Shown here: positions 16,198 to 17,119 of the stretch, in pieces
Layout of the letters: each line of letters begins with the position of its first letter
How positions within the stretch are numbered: position 1 is the first letter of the stretch
Assembly: GCA_965364515.1 (NCBI GenBank)
Contig: CBDTXZ010000054.1
Coordinates: 1 to 17,119, forward strand
Origin: JAHEDH01 sp965364515
Lineage (GTDB): Bacteria; Actinomycetota; Acidimicrobiia; Spongiisociales; ZC4RG35
Reading direction: 5' to 3'
Length of the DNA stretch: 17,119 nt
Translations under genes and position numbers: made by a program
The notes under the pieces: generated by a model
Database searches by the model: none
Told to the model about the DNA's origin: nothing
Seen by the model: only the letters and a program-made list of their open reading frames with translations

Positions 16198-16455
16198 GTG
16201 CTGTTGATCATCTGTCCTCATTGCGGACCCAGAGCCGACGCCGAGTTCACCCATCGGGGCGAGATCGTCCCCCGACCGACGGCCGATGCGACTCCTGCCG
16301 AGTGGCGCTCCTACCTGTACGAACGGAAGAACACCGCCGGAGTCCAGACCGAGCGCTGGTTCCACACTCACGGCTGCCGTCGATTTCTCGACATCGATCG
16401 GAGCACCGTCACAAACGAGATCACCTCGATCCGGCCGACACGAGGCACATCGTGA
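16198..16455 (+). CDS. soxD: Sarcosine oxidase delta subunit
   Basis: An 85-residue small zinc-binding subunit of heterotetrameric sarcosine oxidase, the usual length for SoxD. Zinc ligands are visible as Cys6 and Cys9 in CPHCG, and His56 and Cys60 in WFHTHGC. The middle WRSYLYERKNTAGVQTERW is characteristic. The GTG start at 16198 has AGGAG at 16187-16191. Its stop overlaps the next start in GTGA (16452-16455), so soxD and soxA are translationally coupled. The spacer before it (16056-16197) holds only the heptamer repeat. Confidence 0.95.
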   Translation: MLLIICPHCGPRADAEFTHRGEIVPRPTADATPAEWRSYLYERKNTAGVQTERWFHTHGCRRFLDIDRSTVTNEITSIRPTRGTS

Positions 16456-17119
16456 GCCGCCTCCCCCCTCAACCCGACGAGGTCATCGACCGCTCCCGGC
16501 AGATCCACTTCACGTGGAACGGTTCGCCCACGGTCGCCTACGAGGGCGACACGATCGTCTCTGCCCTGCTGGCCTCCGGAACCGACGTGATCGGTCGGAG
16601 CTTCAAGTACCACCGCCCCCGAGGGGTGCTCACGGCGTCGTTCCTCGATCCGAACACGATGGTCCAGGTCGACGACGAACCGAACGTCCGTGCAGGCCAC
16701 AGACGCGTTCGGCCTGGCGACGCCGTGAGCGCCCAGAACGTGTGGCCGTCACTCGAGATGGACGTCCGGGCCGTGAACGGCCTCCTGAGCCGCTTCCTCG
16801 CGCCGGGCTTCTACTACAAGACGTTCATGAAGCCGGCGCTGCTCCGGCCGCTGTATTCGAGCGTGCTTCGCAGGTTCGCATCCGGCGGCTCGGTCGCAGA
16901 AGAGATTTCGGACGCCCGCTACGACGCCCGCTACGCCCACCCCGATGTGTTGATCGCCGGCGGTGGCCCTGCCGGCATGGCGGCAGCACTCGCCGCTGCG
17001 GACGAAGGCGCGGCGGTGATGCTGGTCGAAGAGGAGCACGAACTCGGCGGTCACCTGCGATACACCTCGGGTCGGACTCATGCTCGGAAGGAACTGATTG
17101 GCCGGGTGAGAGCGCATCC
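16452..17119 (+). CDS. soxA: Sarcosine oxidase alpha subunit, 3'-truncated by window edge
   Basis: The frame opens at GTG 16452, overlapping the soxD stop by four bases, and remains open for 222 codons to the window end. The N-terminal domain has the SoxA signature SFKYHRPRGVL, a ferredoxin-like fold without cluster cysteines, then EPNVRAGHRRVRPGD and QNVWPS. The dinucleotide-binding motif VLIAGGGPAGMAAALAAADE begins near residue 173, followed by VEEEHELGGHL. The NAD+-binding role and the C-terminal folate-binding domain are known for the family; the latter lies outside the window. soxG would be expected downstream. Identity is secure from sequence and from the soxB-soxD-soxA order. Confidence 0.95.
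   Translation, partial: MSRLPPQPDEVIDRSRQIHFTWNGSPTVAYEGDTIVSALLASGTDVIGRSFKYHRPRGVLTASFLDPNTMVQVDDEPNVRAGHRRVRPGDAVSAQNVWPSLEMDVRAVNGLLSRFLAPGFYYKTFMKPALLRPLYSSVLRRFASGGSVAEEISDARYDARYAHPDVLIAGGGPAGMAAALAAADEGAAVMLVEEEHELGGHLRYTSGRTHARKELIGRVRAH

Overview
The window is high-GC, densely coded bacterial DNA. It contains a luciferase-fold flavin/F420-type oxidoreductase and heterotetrameric sarcosine oxidase genes, and GTG/TTG starts are frequent. This fits a free-living actinomycete, possibly of the Acidimicrobiia type. That assignment is inference, because there is no rRNA or other phylogenetic marker here.

Layout, left to right (+ strand unless stated): (1) the 3' part of formate-tetrahydrofolate ligase (3-1424); (2) a 441-bp spacer with a heptamer repeat and nested inverted repeats; (3) a three-gene NAD-type molybdenum/tungsten formate dehydrogenase: a catalytic subunit read through an in-frame TGA as selenocysteine (1866-3761), a fused NuoE/NuoF-like diaphorase (3763-5508), and a separate iron-sulfur protein that carries the missing N-terminal part of the alpha subunit (5654-6604); (4) a metallo-beta-lactamase-fold hydrolase on the minus strand (6612-7292); (5) two Gfo/Idh/MocA oxidoreductases (7316-9734), a fused PabB-PabC for p-aminobenzoate synthesis (9759-11504), a tandem GNAT acetyltransferase (11547-12539) and an LLM-class oxidoreductase (12565-13446); (6) on the minus strand, a Rieske oxygenase of the glycine-betaine/choline monooxygenase type (13450-14694), divergent from (7) sarcosine oxidase soxB, soxD and the start of soxA (14805 to the window end).

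Much of this can be read as one-carbon metabolism on folate. The Rieske enzyme would remove a methyl group from a quaternary amine such as betaine. Sarcosine oxidase would remove the last methyl and load it on tetrahydrofolate. PabBC supplies a folate precursor. Formate-THF ligase can release formate and recover ATP, and formate dehydrogenase would oxidise formate to CO2 and make NADH. The pathway as a whole is inference from family membership and neighbourhood.

The most striking point is the formate dehydrogenase. Its catalytic chain contains a TGA exactly at the known selenocysteine position, followed by a bacterial SECIS-like hairpin. Its alpha subunit is also split: the N-terminal [4Fe-4S] domain that normally sits on the same chain as the molybdopterin site is encoded by a different gene, two genes downstream. 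Ordinary gene prediction would break or truncate the catalytic gene.
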